Part shown: piece by piece, positions 10,767 through 24,082 of the stretch
Numbering within the stretch: position 1 is the first letter of the stretch
How the letters are laid out: each line of letters opens with the position of its first letter
Assembly: GCA_963678705.1 (NCBI GenBank)
Contig: OY783203.1
Span: 25,278,535-25,342,534, forward strand
Direction: 5' to 3'
From: Panorpa germanica
Lineage: Eukaryota > Arthropoda > Insecta > Mecoptera > Panorpidae
DNA: 64,000 nt
Translations under genes and position numbers: made by a program
Notes under the pieces: generated by a model
The model's input: only the letters and a program-made list of their open reading frames with translations
The model's database searches: none
What the model was told of the DNA's origin: nothing

Positions 10767-13700
10767 TTCTAGGCATACTAGCTTTACTATTATATCGCTA
10801 TTGAATAAGGATAACTTGAAAATATTGATTATTATTAATTGGTTTAATTATATTCTAAATGAAAACATAATAGCTGCCAAGCGCTTACAACCATTGTTAA
10901 CAATGTAACAATAGTATTATTGTATATTATTACAATGTTGTTTTTATAAATGTATTGATTACAGCTTCATTTTGTCATTGTTATTACATTATAATGCTAT
11001 TGTGACACATCATTTCTATTCTCCAGTAGGTTTTCTTATAAACAAACTTAACTGGAAGAGTTAAACCAAAAAAAATATTTTACAGCGTCTTTGTGGCTGC
11101 AGCGTATCAATAAATAAATTTATATTTCAACCGATAATAATTACCTTTCATATAACCCAGTTCTTAGAAATTATAAATCTTATTGTTATATTCTTAAATT
11201 CTATTTAATTGTACTACACTGTACACAGGACGTGGAGTATAAACTCGTCTCGTTTAACAGTATAACAAACAACAACAATCACCCTTCTAACTCACATTAT
11301 GCTTCTAAAAACTCCGTCTAAATATTATATATTACTAATTACTATCCTGCGTTAATAGGGTTCCATCAATTTTCATATTTAACTATTTCTTTAAATAACT
11401 TTTCTATGCAAGACAGTATCGACAATTGTGAGAACTCCACAGCTCCAAGCCACAGCTGCTCAAGTATTTGACGGGATACTCTTACCTGGTTCCTAATATC
11501 GTTAGATTCATATCCCAAAACCCTTCCAGTTTATGAAGACCTTAAAAAGATATTATCTAATACATTGTGAAACCCTTTCTGGTTGTAAAAGAAAAAATCA
11601 TCTAAGGTAATTTAACAGATTTAAAAAATTACTTAAAAAATAGATGATTAGGTTTTGATATTTGTAAATAGATTACATTCATTATTTTTCTAAGAAAAGA
11701 AAGCTTTACTTCATGTAAAATGCTGAGTATTCAGAAATATTTTCTCCCCCGCCATTTCTTTAATCTTTCAAGTGTTTTTATTAACTTGAAATAAATGTTT
11801 GATTTTGATAGCCTTATTGAATGAAATATCAATAATTTTGGTATAATAAACATAACAACAGATTTTATATAAAGTGGGATGCGAGGCACAAGTTGGTGGA
11901 TGGATATAATTATCTCAGACATAAAGAAGTGTCAAAAAAGTTGCTCTCATTGTGCACTTCTTTTTGCAAAAAGTACAAAAGGAGGGCAACATTTTTTTGT
12001 AAACAAAACGCCATAATATATTGCTTAATATGTAGCGTTTTATAATCTTGCATAAAAATCTTAAATTGTATGCAAAGACAATATGATTTCTTTTTATGTA
12101 AAAGGTAATTTTTTTTAAACTGTGTCGTACTTTTTATAGGTTTTATAAAACTAGTTTGTCGTACATAGTTTATTTTCGCTATTAAATAGATTTTGATTTC
12201 CTTAAAAAATGATTTTGATAATAAATTGAAGACCCTCAAGAATCCTTTATATCGCCTTTATGTCACCCTACACCTGTCGGTAACTTAACTAAAGCTAAAA
12301 TATAATATTAAAATAAATGATAAACAGCCCAGTCATCTTATCATTTATCTTTCCTTTGTGCTGGATATGCTGGAGGTATCGTATCTTTTTCATCCTTGAC
12401 CTTTGTTATCATATTCTGCAGTGGTCCTTAGCATCTACCATGGAACCATATAACCATGTACAATGTACCATCGGTGGATCGAGGTACGGGTATATCCTTA
12501 TTTCCTCTTTATACCATTTTCTTGTTACCCTATCGTATATCCCTTATTTATTTCTTGTTTCCCTACATTTGATACCAGTCTGCATCAGGTATCATGACAT
12601 CGTTATGACCTTCGCCAACATGGGAGTAGCGGGATAGGTCTTCCCTTCAATTCCCTTTCTCTGGCGGCTTGTCAGGGTCGTGTTTTCCATCTTTACACGT
12701 GAAGGAAAAGTGTCGCTTTATACATCATTTGGTCTTTTAGATTCGGAAACCGGAGAAGGGTTAGAAAGTTGTTTGAGGGGTGGGGTTGTAATGTCGTTTC
12801 GTACCAATTGACAACAAATTAATAAACTAAAAGTTTTTTATTAAAAAGTAAATTGTATGTAAACTGATCTCTGCCTTTTTAACCTTGTTAAGATATTTTT
12901 CGGACGCTTCTACAGTTTACTTGTACAAAAGGTCCAAGAGTACTGTTTTAAAACAATGAAGTCTTCTCGTTTATCAATGTTTCTCGAAATATCGTAGGAG
13001 TCAATCTGACAAGTTTGTCATGCTAAGACTTCTGTAACATTTTATATATTTCTTCAAAGATGCTAATAGAAACAAAAGTCAATGTATTTATTTGTTAAAA
13101 TCTTTTAAACCCTCTCCTTTCTAAAAGATATTCTATAATATCATGACTATTTAATTTAAATTGTGGATTATGAAACTCAAGTTCGTTCGCAAGGATAGTT
13201 ACCAATTAAACATTTATACCTCCTACAAATTTTCCATATTGTAGTGTCAATCACTTGACATTTTATAATCTGTGAAATAATTAGTTTTCTTTGATTACTT
13301 CTACTGCTTCAATTACATATTACTACTTTGCCACTTCTACCTTACATACAGCAATGAAAGCAGGTTTCCCTAACATTCAAATTCCACTGAAATAATATTG
13401 TCTTGCGATGGAACCATTACAATCGGAGCGGAGCCCTTAATCCAAGACGACAACGACAGCATCATTTACTAAGTGTTTTATATCAGAAACATAAATAATT
13501 CCAAATAAAAGGGGAATTCCATTTCCCCTTTCACTCTCCCAGTCTCCCAGCAGAGTCTATTTATTTTTTGAACAAACGCAATGTCACATTCCACAGTCAA
13601 CATAATTTTTTGATACTCGCTCTGGGGAGTCAGTTTCTTCTGTCTTCTATATTTCTTACCGCGCATTTGTATTTGGCACCGATATGACATATGACATTTC

Positions 13701-14811
13701 AGACAGGTTAATAAAACAAAGGCAAAAAAAACAAAATAAGAAAACGTAAGATAAAAAATAAGATTTTGTATAGGGAAGCATTTGTAATACACAAATCGTT
13801 AAATTAAAAGTATAAATATCAAGGCTGGTTGAAAACCCCGATACATTCAGAGGAAGGAAACATCTCAACAAAAGAACAAAAGAAAAAAAGATATTCAAGA
13901 ATGTGTAATGGAAAACCTTTCTTGTAGATAAGAAGATAAAATAGAAACCTGTAGAACATGATATTCTGAATGAATGAGGGGAGATGATTTGCCCTTGAAA
14001 TCAAAAAGCCAATTTAAAATATAAAACATGAGATGTCCAAATCGTGAATCAATCCACACAATTTATCAACAGTTGCTTTTCCTGGACGGCTGTCGTTATG
14101 TCGTCTACTTTTGTTTTTCTTTTGTTGAAGATTATTTCAATAGACCCCCTTGCCACCCCAATTTCCCGTTGTGCGTGGGGCTCTGCTTTTGTTCTATTGA
14201 TAGATGTTTTTATCGCAGGCTGACTTCATTTAGCAGCATTTGTCAATTAAAAAGAATTTTTTTGACATCTAAATATTTCTTTCAAAAACCCGTGGATGCT
14301 TAGAATCTGAAGTTATTGTTTATTTATGCATATACCCGGTGTTTTTTCAGTCGGAGTGCTTATGAAAAGTGAATTCTAATTTTATATTAAGATCTTACTT
14401 TAAAAACTTTCAATTATAGAAGAATTAGTATTAAAAAATCTTCAGCGGTCACTACCACAACAAATATAATGTTTTATTAAAATTACTTACTAATAATCTT
14501 AATTTAAATAGAAGAAACTTAAAGTATAACAATTTGTACTTTAAATATGCAGTACAAGATAAGAAAAGTTGTAAATATAGAGAAAAGAGTTCGTGAATGA
14601 AGTGTGAAATATAGATAACTCAATTTCTTGAATTTGACTCATTCAATATACCACATTATATGCAAAGTTAAAAGAATTGCAGTATTAAAACTTTTAGACA
14701 TCTCATACAATAAACTAAATTAATTTAATTCATATTTTGTTATATATTATTATCTAGGAAATTCATAAATAAATTACCAATATTTGACTAATTAAAAATA
14801 ATATTTTTCAG

Positions 14812-14887
14812 TTTTGGAAAACGCACGGGCGGAAGTGCCCGACGGCCTAACGAATGTTTCGTCCTGGAGCCGTCGGAGATGATTGTG
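14812..14887 (+). CDS. PDZ-GEF: PDZ-GEF (RapGEF2/6 orthologue) exon, end of first cNBD-like domain
   Basis: The 76-nt exon lies between TTTTTCAG and GTAAGT and reads, after one split-codon base, FGKRTGGSARRPNECFVLEP then SEMIV. Vertebrate RAPGEF2 has FGKRSAGSFRRGCECIVLEP then SEMIVVDY at the end of its N-terminal cyclic-nucleotide-binding-like domain, so identity at family level is strong. PDZ-GEF proteins are Rap exchange factors at the membrane, with cNBD, RasGEF-N, PDZ, Ras-association and CDC25-type GEF domains. Their cNBD-like region lacks typical cAMP binding and is thought to be regulatory. The first T completes a serine codon with the preceding exon, and the exon ends at a codon boundary (GTG). 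The ATT GAC TAT at 63659 then continues as SEMIV-IDYPE, matching the vertebrate VVDY. Only the domain's last strands are encoded here. Confidence 0.9.
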
Positions 14888-14893
14888 GTAAGT

Positions 14894-17800
14894 TATATTA
14901 TTAAGTTTATATCAATTCTAACGGTTATACCAATTAGTACTATTCCACTTGTCAAAGATTGGTTTGCGCCTTGCGGTCGACTTTAGTATCTCTCCTAGAC
15001 CTAGTTCCGAACAACTTATATACGTATTATTATAATATGAAAAGCTCGTCTAATTGCATGTTACATTATTGCTGCTCTTCTAAAACATTATAATTGACGT
15101 ATGCAATGCAATAAGTATAGTTAAATCCAATTAGTCTAACAATGGTTATATCTTCACAGTTTTAAGGTGTATTTTTCAGAATAATCATATTTTTAACCTT
15201 CAAAAATATTTAACTTAATGTTGCAATGTTTCAAATCTTACTTAAAATTAAAAACTAAGAAACAATAATTTAAGTAATTGAATATTAGCTTCTAAAAAAA
15301 TGACTCAGTGCTTTTAAAAAAGTTTTCCAGTAACTAAGAACTCCTATGAAAGGATCAGTTTCATAGTCACAGTGTTACCATATTACATTGTTTTAATTCT
15401 CTTGAAATTAATTCAGCTGGGATGATCATTTTCTTTAGAAGAGTGCCAAGGAATAATGATCTGGTAATAATCTTAAACCAGCTTCAGTATTCAAATTACT
15501 AAGACGTAGTAATTTACACAAGCTGGCACAAGCATTGTATGAATTTACTAACAAAAATATGTTATTAGCAAAGGTTTATGATTCATCACGTCTATTGCCC
15601 TTCTAACCTTCACACCAAACCCACCTCCCCCAGATCTCTTTAGTAAAGCTCAAGGGGAGCTTATTATTATTCCGGGGTTAGGACACTTTGCCGCCGTTAT
15701 TCTAGGTCGCATGGAATAGAGACAGAACTAGACATTATGCATTAATTATAAATCTTAAAGCGTTATTGTTGTTTATTCTCTGTAATTTTGATATTCCTTA
15801 GAAGACAGCTTTATCTATGTTTGTGAGCTTCTTGCCTAAGTGTTAAATAAAGCTTAAAAGCTACATTTAGGTAAATGAACATTGAATGGATTAGTTGTAT
15901 ACGAGTATATATAATATATACGTATATGTATTCGTAATTTGTCTCGGTAACAGTTGAATTACTGATATTTCATATTTCTTTTAAACTATACGGTGCTTAT
16001 TCGTAGATAAAGTTTTTATTTCGTGGTGTAACATTTTTGAAACTGTCATTTTTTAAAACAATGAATACTTCAATTAGTGAGTGTAGAATTAGATAATAGA
16101 TTGCTATTTCGTTTGATTGGTTGTCAAATATGTCTTATTTTATTAAGCAGCGGTATTTATGCTCCATATGTAAGATATATAAGGGTTTGACACCATAAAG
16201 ATTAACAGCATTTGTAAGAAGTCGTAATTGATAGGGTTACTTTAACAAAAATTTTGATTTCAAATAAATTTAAGAAAAGAAATAAGATCAAATAGTCTTT
16301 ATAAAAGATTAACCAGATTATTACTTGTGAACAAAATGATTGTAAAATGTTGGTTTATTAACCATAAGTTCATTTCTTTATTTAGTTTACTTAAACTCCA
16401 AACTTCACAATACTCTCTTTATGGAAAGTTTCTATTTCTATTCACTATACTTATCGATTACAACTTTAACATCTGCTATTTTAGAATCAAATTGAATCCA
16501 AAGGCGAGGGGGACCAATCTGGTTATAATGTAACGAACTGTACTCGTTGTAATAATTGCCCAGTAAACATTTTGGAGTCACTTTGACATCTTATTAAGAT
16601 ACGTGTGATTTTTTTTTTCATGAAACAATTCAATTTGATTTCAATTGTTCAAGTGATATGAACTACAAATGGCAAAATCACTTCACCTGGTCTCATTACC
16701 GTATCAGTATTGAATGAAGTTGCAAATAAACCATTAAAGTGTAGCAGAGAGAGATATATCTTGTTTCTTTTTCTGTGATATTCTGGTAAAATGAAAGTGA
16801 AAACTTATCTTTACTAAAATAGATATTTTCAAATGTAAAAGGGACAACATAAAGTAAGAAAGAGTATTCTTATGAAAAAATTCTGACAATGAAAATTCTA
16901 AAAAAAGTTTATGACTGTTTCTTGGACTTTATTTCCATCCTAACGTCCACATACTCATGAACACAATCAGTTATGTAACATATATATAGAAAACACGTCT
17001 CAATTGTCGGTTGAATTTTAAATTTGTTTTAATTAGATTATAACTGAAATGAACTATTTGTTATTTGTGTGTTTGTTTAAAAAATATTTCAAACTTACAG
17101 TCACATTTTTTACGTGTTTTGGATTAAACACTAGCATAACATTAATATTAAATAAATACATAAATAAATAAATAAATAAATAAATAAATTGTATAACACA
17201 CCACAAAGTAATAACATCAGAAATTTGATTAATAATTCTACGTTGAACTTGACATTAGGGTAGCTACGTTGATGACAGAAAGAGAAGAAAACAGCTGATG
17301 AACAGTGAATAGTGCGGGAGGGGCGTTACTGCCCTGCATCAAGGGATGCTGTAATGTTCACTTTAAGGTTAAAGTACACGGGCGCTCGACGATCTCAAAC
17401 CGCACGTTTATAGGGTGTTTACAGGCTGGCGTTTGAGTGTCGAATTAGACTGTTGATACTATGAAGAAACTCTACACACAATTATTATTTCAGACGATAA
17501 TAATATTTATAAAGTTTAATTCAGTCACGTGTTTCTCAATTTGTTAACAAGAAATAGATTTAAATGTTAATATTTGACTTTAGTGGTACTTAACAAAAAA
17601 TTCGTAAATAATCTAAAGGTGATTTTTTTTTTAGTTTAACAAAGACTGCTTTTGTCAATTTCATTAAAATCGAAAGTAAAAACTCCATAAAACTACTTAA
17701 CTTAAGTCCCTGACAGATTTTATTTAGAATTGCTTCTATGTGGACAAACTATTATATATAATGAAAAATAATCATTTAACCTTGCCAAGCGTTTTCGTGC

Positions 17801-17959
17801 CAAATAATTACCGAAAAAAGTCAGATTAGTGAAAAAAATATGTTTTGTGTAATTTTTCTTACCGTTTCCCGAACTTGCATTAGCACTTCGAAAAGAGAAT
17901 ATAATAGAGTATAGATTGAAATTACTAAAGAAAAATTGCCGAACACTTTTAAAGTCTAC
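14894..17959. other. Intronic stretch with an (AAAT)n array
   Basis: No gene or transposon end is recognised. A tetranucleotide AAAT/TAAA array lies at about 17150-17189. The segment 17280-17420 is locally less AT-rich but has no convincing frame. Confidence 0.4.
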
Positions 17960-18314
17960 TAACAACTGCTGTTACGTACATCAAAATGATTGGCAGATCT
18001 TGGCCGTAGTCTGCGTTACACATCCACCGTATTCGCCAGATTTGGCTCCCAGCGACTACTACCTGTTTGCAGACCTGATAAAAATGCTCGCCGGTAAGAA
18101 ATTTCGCACGAATGAAGAGGTTATCGCTGAAACTGAGGCCTATTTTGAGGCAAAAGATAAATCGTTCTACAAAAGTGGTATTGAAATGTTAGAGCGGCGC
18201 TGGAATGATTGCGTTGCTCTTGATGGAGATTACGTTGATGAATAAAGCTAATTTTGAACCAAAAAAAACTGTGTTTTCTTCGTTAGGCCCGGGACTTTTC
18301 AGCCCATGTGCTAT
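17960..18314 (+). pseudogene. mariner transposase C-terminal fragment plus 3' end
   Basis: From about 18006 the frame gives VCVTHPPYSPDLAPSDYYLF followed by ADLIKMLAGKKFRTNEEV, IAETEAYFEAKDKSFYKSGI and EMLERRWNDCVALDGDYVDE, then a stop at 18243. HPPYSPDLAPSDY is the mariner signature holding the third catalytic aspartate of the D,D34D triad, and the tail is the standard mariner C-terminus. After the stop, a short 3' UTR leads to CCCGGGACTTTTCAGCCCA, typical of irritans-type mariner termini. The N-terminal helix-turn-helix domain and the first two catalytic aspartates are missing: the frame before VCVTHPPY is not transposase-like. It is a 5'-deleted relic of an autonomous element, and a full copy would encode about 345 residues. 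Confidence 0.9.
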
Positions 18315-18940
18315 AATAAGAAAAATATTTTCCTTCCAATTATTGCTTGGTTACTAATCAGTCCTTCTGTACTGTTTATTTTTTTGTTTGAAGTTTTTTT
18401 TTTATCAGTATAATATTTAATGTGACAATTTCGAAATTTCTTTTTGATTGGCGATCTTTGATCAAAGGAGAATCATAGCGATGGCTGCGAATTTATTCTG
18501 TAGGTCGAGTTACAGTTACTCGATACGCCATCCGCGAAGGAGGGGTGGGGGGGGCTCTTATAATGTTCACTCAGGTTGTGACAAGTAGGCTGTTTTAATT
18601 AGATTGCTCTGACGGATGTTTCCTTATTTATACTCGTATAGTCTATTATTATTATGAGTAGGAATTTAATACGTACTTATTATAATTCTGTTATGAAATG
18701 TACTCATAAGTAATAATTATAAAAATGTATTTATTTATGACTAACTTCATGATTAGAGAAAGCAGGGTTTGCGTAATTGACTTCTTACTGTGTCGTATTG
18801 AATCGTCCTTTTTTATTGAAAGTGAATATCTCTACCTTTAATTTTCATTTCTTTCAGTAGGATTCTTCCAAAAACTACATGACTAGGTTGGGGAGGGGGG
18901 CACTTACGTAGGGAGCTACGTGAGGACTTAAATTTTCACG
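18315..18940. other. Intronic stretch, G-runs, nothing recognised
   Basis: Short G-rich tracts occur near 18540-18560 and 18890-18900 (GGGGTGGGGGGGG, GGGGAGGGGGG). No gene or repeat boundary is recognised. Confidence 0.4.
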
Positions 18941-19585
18941 CAGTGGCGTAGCTACCGCTGTATCTGCCGTATCAATGATACGGGGCCTCCGGGCTACAGT
19001 CTGCTAAATACAGTACAGATATGTCAGTTAATCTTTATGAACAATTAATTGCTTTGAAAATATGCTTAAAATCTGAAATTTAGAAATTTCATTTCATTAA
19101 GGAACTCCTGAAATTATTGCTGATAAAATTCAATAGCCTTGCATCCAGTTTTCCGGAGGTAATAACAGTATGCTTTCTATTCTTAACTCTTCCGGATACA
19201 ACTGCAACAGCTGAAAGAAGTTTTTCGAAATTAAAACTGATAAAAAATTATTTAAGGACTTCTGTGGGGCAGGAAAGGCTATCAGACTTGTCACTATTGT
19301 CTATAGATGTAGAAAATTTTGATAAAACTGAAATCGTCTTCAGCTATGAATAATTTAATAAATAAGTTCACCGAACAAAAGACAAGAAAAGTGTATATTT
19401 TATTTGAATTGTTTGTCTAGCTTAGTTCCTAGGAGTATTAATTGTAAGTAATAACGTATAATCAATATATAATTATTTTAATTCAATTCGAGCGTTTTTG
19501 TTCCTTTTGTGAAAAATCTTTACCCATCATTTGGGCTCCCAACAAATTTTGATACAGGACCCGTCTAAGGCACGCTACGGCACTG
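18941..19585 (+). mobile_element. Internally deleted hAT element with dimerisation-domain remnant
   Basis: The ends read CAGTGGCGTAGC and the complement of CAGTGCCGTAGC, a hAT-type terminal repeat. The flanking octamers TTTTCACG and TTTTTACA share six of eight bases, consistent with a decayed target duplication. The open frame 19117-19353 encodes a segment containing LFLTLPDTTATAERSFSKLK followed by LIKNYLRTSVGQERLSDLSL. This is the C-terminal hAT dimerisation domain (TTATAERSFSKLKLIK...R..M/V...RL..L..LSI) seen in ZMYM/KRAB-like hAT transposases. The zinc finger and RNase H-like catalytic core are gone. A subterminal near-perfect hairpin CCGTATCA-A-TGATACGG lies near 18968-18984. A smaller relative lies at 62492-62766. 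Confidence 0.85.
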
Positions 19586-22056
19586 TTTTTACATTTATTT
19601 TATTTGGCACAATGAGCAGACTTATTAACTCTCATGGACAGCAAAGAAATCTTTTTTAAGGAATGTTTTTTTTTAATAATTTTTTCTCTTTTAAGAAAAT
19701 AACTATTTATCCAAAATATCCTATGTATTTTGGGATACGTGGATTAAGGCCAAGGGTTCTTACGTAAGGAATGATTTGTTACTGGGAAGTTGCTAATTTG
19801 TATAAGAGATGGTGTTAGATTTAGCACAGTACATTGAGTATCACAATATTGGAAATCGTGGGCGACTATCGATTCATTTTCTAAGGAACTTTTCACGAGG
19901 TTGTATAGATTGTTGTAATCTTTCAACAAGATTATGTTTCTATGGATTTAAGACACCAGACACAAAATACTTCAATAAGAATTGAAATAAATCTTCAATA
20001 GGATTAAACGTTTAGATCGTTTCACAGTTTAGGTGATCGTGAGACATTGGTGGTATGTTTGACAACAACAATCCAAAAATAAGTTGTATAGCTTATTATA
20101 CACATACACACACACACACATATTATTGAAATATGTGTTTATGAAGTTTCTGATAATTCAAAATTGAATATCTTAAGAACGATGAATATTAAATCCCTTA
20201 AGAATCTCTTTTTTTTTAGTGCATCAACTTTTAAAAGTTATTAGCACTAGGTCGAGTATATATTACTAGGTCGAAAATATATTTAAAATAAAAAAAATAA
20301 ATTTGTTTTGTTTATAAATTTAATAAGGTTTTTCATACTGATTTTATATATAAGCCTATATCTTTAGAATTAGTTTAATCATTAGGTGGCGATGAGGCTT
20401 AGACACCTAAAAAAATTAGTAGATGGAAGTCGGTGACAGGATTAGTTAGTATCCAAAATAGATGAAAATGTTCACAGATTTTTCAGCTGCATTTAGACTT
20501 ATGCTTAAAAAATGTTATATATTAATAAATATGTAACATTTCATTATTTTTGGTACTTTTATAAATAACCAATTAGATATTTAGTAAAAAGTAATTGTTG
20601 TTTGTCTAAAATGTATTTTTCTCAGTAAACGCTTCAGCCTTGTGCTTCTAGCTCGTATTGCCCTTTATCAGTTTATTTTTTAATATAAAATGCGCGTAAA
20701 TTCAAAACATAATTACATTTTTTTAATAATTTTAGATTACGTGTTCTTACATTTAATATTTTAAACAATGTAAACAATGGCAGAAAAGTAATTATATTCG
20801 CCTTTACAATTTTATGCGTATTATTACTTTATCAAGAACATTTGTTTGCAGATAAATAAATGAAGCCCTACTTTTTAGCAAGATCCTACAAATATAAAAT
20901 ATATTGCCCCTGATATTTCGTTTTATTTTGTCTTTCGTCCTGCTCAACGTTTTTCGTGATCCACCATCCAGGACTTGGGGCTGGAGGTTGCCTTTCATTT
21001 AGGAGGAGGTGCCAAAGGAGAACACCAAACTGTTGCTCCTCTGAACATAATACCCTCTATTCGTAGCGTGGTGCTTTTAAATATGTTCAACATAAAATAT
21101 TTTTATATATGTATGTACGAGTACATGTATATCAAATGTTTGTTTTATTTCTCAAAGCAAAATAACATTTTAAAAATAATCATTTGCAGGTAAATACTTT
21201 ATAAAATTTTTGTTTACATATTAAATTATTGTTAAAATATTTTAACCTAACGTTTTGTTTTCAAATTTATTTTATAATTATTTATTTAAAAATGATACAA
21301 TTTATTTAAACCCAAACAACAAACTTATTACCCAACATTTTTTTTGTGTTTTAAGTTAACTAACTTAAGACTAACGTTTCACTGCTTGCTCGTAATTTTA
21401 CATTATTTTACATAAAAAGGACATTGTTTATGTCTTTAGTTTCTTTCGAATTGACTTTTTAAGTAAGAAATTAATTCTTTCACCATCTGTTGGTAGTTCC
21501 TGATATCAACGTCTTAAATGCTATAATATACCACCGCCAATCAAAACACACAGCGTTGGCCATCGAAGTAATATCTACGTTCAATATTATTTAACTTAGG
21601 TGATGCAATGGATTTGTTGGACTGATCAGTTTCCGCAGAATCGAACGCAGTCCAAACCACTATGAAATGTACTTATGTATTTAGTAATATTTCAATTTAA
21701 AACAACTTCATTAATTATGCTGATTTTGCTTCTGAGTGTCAAGTTATGTAACTGGAATTTATATCAATGATATTATCATGAACTTAAAATATAAGGATAA
21801 TTCCACTAAGTTGATACTAATAGCAATGGAGATCATTGTATTTTCTAAAGTTACATTATAATTATAAAGTACATTATAATTACCACTGCTACAAAGAACT
21901 GGTTGATGATATAAGCTAGTAGTTCATCCAATAATATTTATCTTTCGCGAAATATTTTTGAAAATTAATACTAGATAGAATTGAATTTTTAGTGAGAACT
22001 CCACCTTTAGTGAGAGTTAACTTAAGTTATAACGCGCTGATATAACCGTAGAGGCA
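19586..22056. other. Intronic stretch, nothing recognised
   Basis: There is a (CA)n tract near 20103-20120. The block 20940-21060 is less AT-rich and has short open frames on both strands, but neither resembles a known protein. No transposon ends were found. Confidence 0.4.
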
Positions 22057-22312
22057 TAAGAATAGAGTGCTCAAGAGGCTCTATACTGCGATAAAGGCAA
22101 AAAGAGAGAAAGTCCGAAAGTCCTTTGTGTCTCTTTCTAGCAGAGCACTGGGTTTGCTTGCTTGCTTACCCACTACCTCACCGTCAATCAACCAAGCCAA
22201 CAGCAGCGGTTCGGCTAGAAAGAGACAGATAGGACACTTGGCAGCTATCTCTCTCTGTGTCTTTATCGCTTCCCCTTCCACGCGGCCGTGCCCTTCGCGC
22301 CCTCTATTCTTA
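22057..22312. mobile_element. MITE-like inverted-repeat element
   Basis: The ends are TAAGAATAGAG and its reverse complement CTCTATTCTTA. Inside, GTCTCTTTCTAGC near 22129 pairs with GCTAGAAAGAGAC near 22216, so the element can fold with nested imperfect arms. The ORF-like frames on both strands (22067-22384 plus, 22081-22374 minus) follow from this symmetry and are not genes. The target duplication is unclear, so the superfamily is unassigned. Confidence 0.6.
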
Positions 22313-24082
22313 TATCTGTATTTATATAACCGATATTTAGTATACGATAGTGTATTACCACAATTAGCAGTCATTCAAAAATAATTTACAAATGTGTTTA
22401 ATGAAGAACAGTTTGCGGGTCACGGTTACGCAGCGGATGCGGATGCGGGTGCGGACTGCACAGCTGCAACAATGTCATAGACTTTTCAATTGGTATTAAA
22501 TTCCACGATATCCAATTGGAATTCCAGGACGGCAGGACAGTAGGACAGCGGAACGGATGTATTTATAAGTGGGCGGTATATACTCGTACTGATGCATGTA
22601 TATGTGTTTTATATGTATTTGTCACACCATCAAACAGTTAGAAAAGTTTTAATTGATTTTAATTTACTTTATACCTTGAAATATGGGAACTTTAATTTTA
22701 GAAACAGCAACATTCTTAAGCTACATAGTGGTGATCGCTTCGGATAGTTCCACATAAATAACAAATATTGTTGCTGGACCCTAATACGTTTCTTGTCAGG
22801 CATAGCTCATATCCTGATGAAACGTTGATTCGGAATATGAACCCTGTCGGGTATGCCATACTCAGGCTAATCCTATAATTTACCGAGCGGAGCCTTATGT
22901 AATATTACCTTAATTAGGAACGCTTTCTTAGTACTCGATCAGGTCCCGTCGCGTTCGGTTAATATCAACATTCAACACTACCCGATCAAGACCTTGTATG
23001 ATATTTCCTTACTTAGACACACCTAGGACCCTGTCGGGCAAGTTCTTATAAATCATAGAGCCTGATATGGCTCTCTTGCATCTCGGGAAAAATTTCTAAC
23101 CTATATGTAATTATTATCAAAGTCTACTGAAAATATGGTAATAATATTTATAAATATTTGTTAAACAATTAATAGTATGTATGTGTTGCTGTTCTTGAGA
23201 TTGACTTCAATGTACCACGCACCCTATGGCATATCTTTAGAAACACCATTTTACAATTAAATACAATACGAGCTTGTCATACGAGGAGAGTCAGATAATA
23301 GTATGCTATGCATACATACGAAGTAAGTTTAAATGTATTTAAGACTTATTAGGTTTATCCCTTAAAGGCCTGAGGGTCGCTTCTTATGAGAGAATTTAAT
23401 TTATTCATTTGTCGCAAAACATTGTACACACGTAAGGTGGTACCGTAATAATTCAATATTATTTCATTTAATAAACTAATTTACTTCGAAATATTACTCG
23501 CGTTAATCAATTATTTATTTACTTAACATCACCTCACAATAAAAATACTTTTTCTTCATTGGAAATTAGTACTACATCTTTTAGAAATTAATGGCTTTGT
23601 CATGCATGATATTCTTTTTGATATTTATTTTATTGAAATCATGGTTACAAGATTAAATGATTTTATTACTTACATCAATCATTCTGCATCAATTATTATG
23701 TAATACAGATTCTAGATGATTGAATGTTAAAATTTTCTGTATTAGTTAATACTAATATATTTATAAAATATTTTGCTCCATTGCCTGTAGCAGTAGCACA
23801 AGCCTGTGAACCGGAACATCAGTTTAAACTAGTTAAAAACTTCCAGAACTACTGAAACCAAGATATTTATATCTTGTAGTTTAATCCAAAGCTTATCCAC
23901 AACTATTGACAGTTAAGACGGGAATAGGGAGCAGCGAACTCCTCCCCTCGACTCTTACTACAGATCGTCATGGTGTGGTGCTGGTCCAGACCAACACCAA
24001 TACATAGAATTTCAATAAACAATTGACTCATCACATAATTGATTTTCTGTCAAAGACACATCACATTTTGCGTTAACAATTC
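22313..24082. other. Intronic stretch with a low-AT block at 22750-23100
   Basis: The block 22790-23090 contains recurrent short motifs (CCTGTCGGG twice, CGATCAGGTCCCGTCG, CTACCCGATCAAGACC). They suggest a decayed interspersed repeat or tandem duplication, but I could not assign a family. About 22420-22460 has a GCGGATGCGGATGCGG run. No exon is recognised. Confidence 0.35.

Larger units (their letters stand above)
6888..14811 (+). other. PDZ-GEF: PDZ-GEF intron (about 7.9 kb)
   Basis: The intron runs from GTAAGAG at 6888 to the TTTTTCAG acceptor before 14812. It holds the foldback at 6982-7922, a Harbinger-like MITE at 9212-9585 and a small tandem array near 10701-10766. The remaining stretches, 7923-9211, 9586-10700 and 10767-14811, contain nothing I recognise. 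The open frames at 12317-12637 (plus) and 13478-13792 (minus) resemble no family and are taken as chance. Confidence 0.55.

Noticed and set aside
12317-12637. 106-codon plus-strand open frame
   Set aside because: Its composition is hydrophobic and low-complexity, it matches no family, and it has no splice or promoter context. Taken as a chance frame.
17960-18243. mariner fragment as a host gene
   Set aside because: The protein is a bare transposase C-terminus next to a mariner 3' end, without the N-terminal and first catalytic parts. It is a dead element.
22067-22384. 105-codon plus and 97-codon minus open frames
   Set aside because: Both follow from the inverted-repeat element at 22057-22312, and neither resembles a protein.
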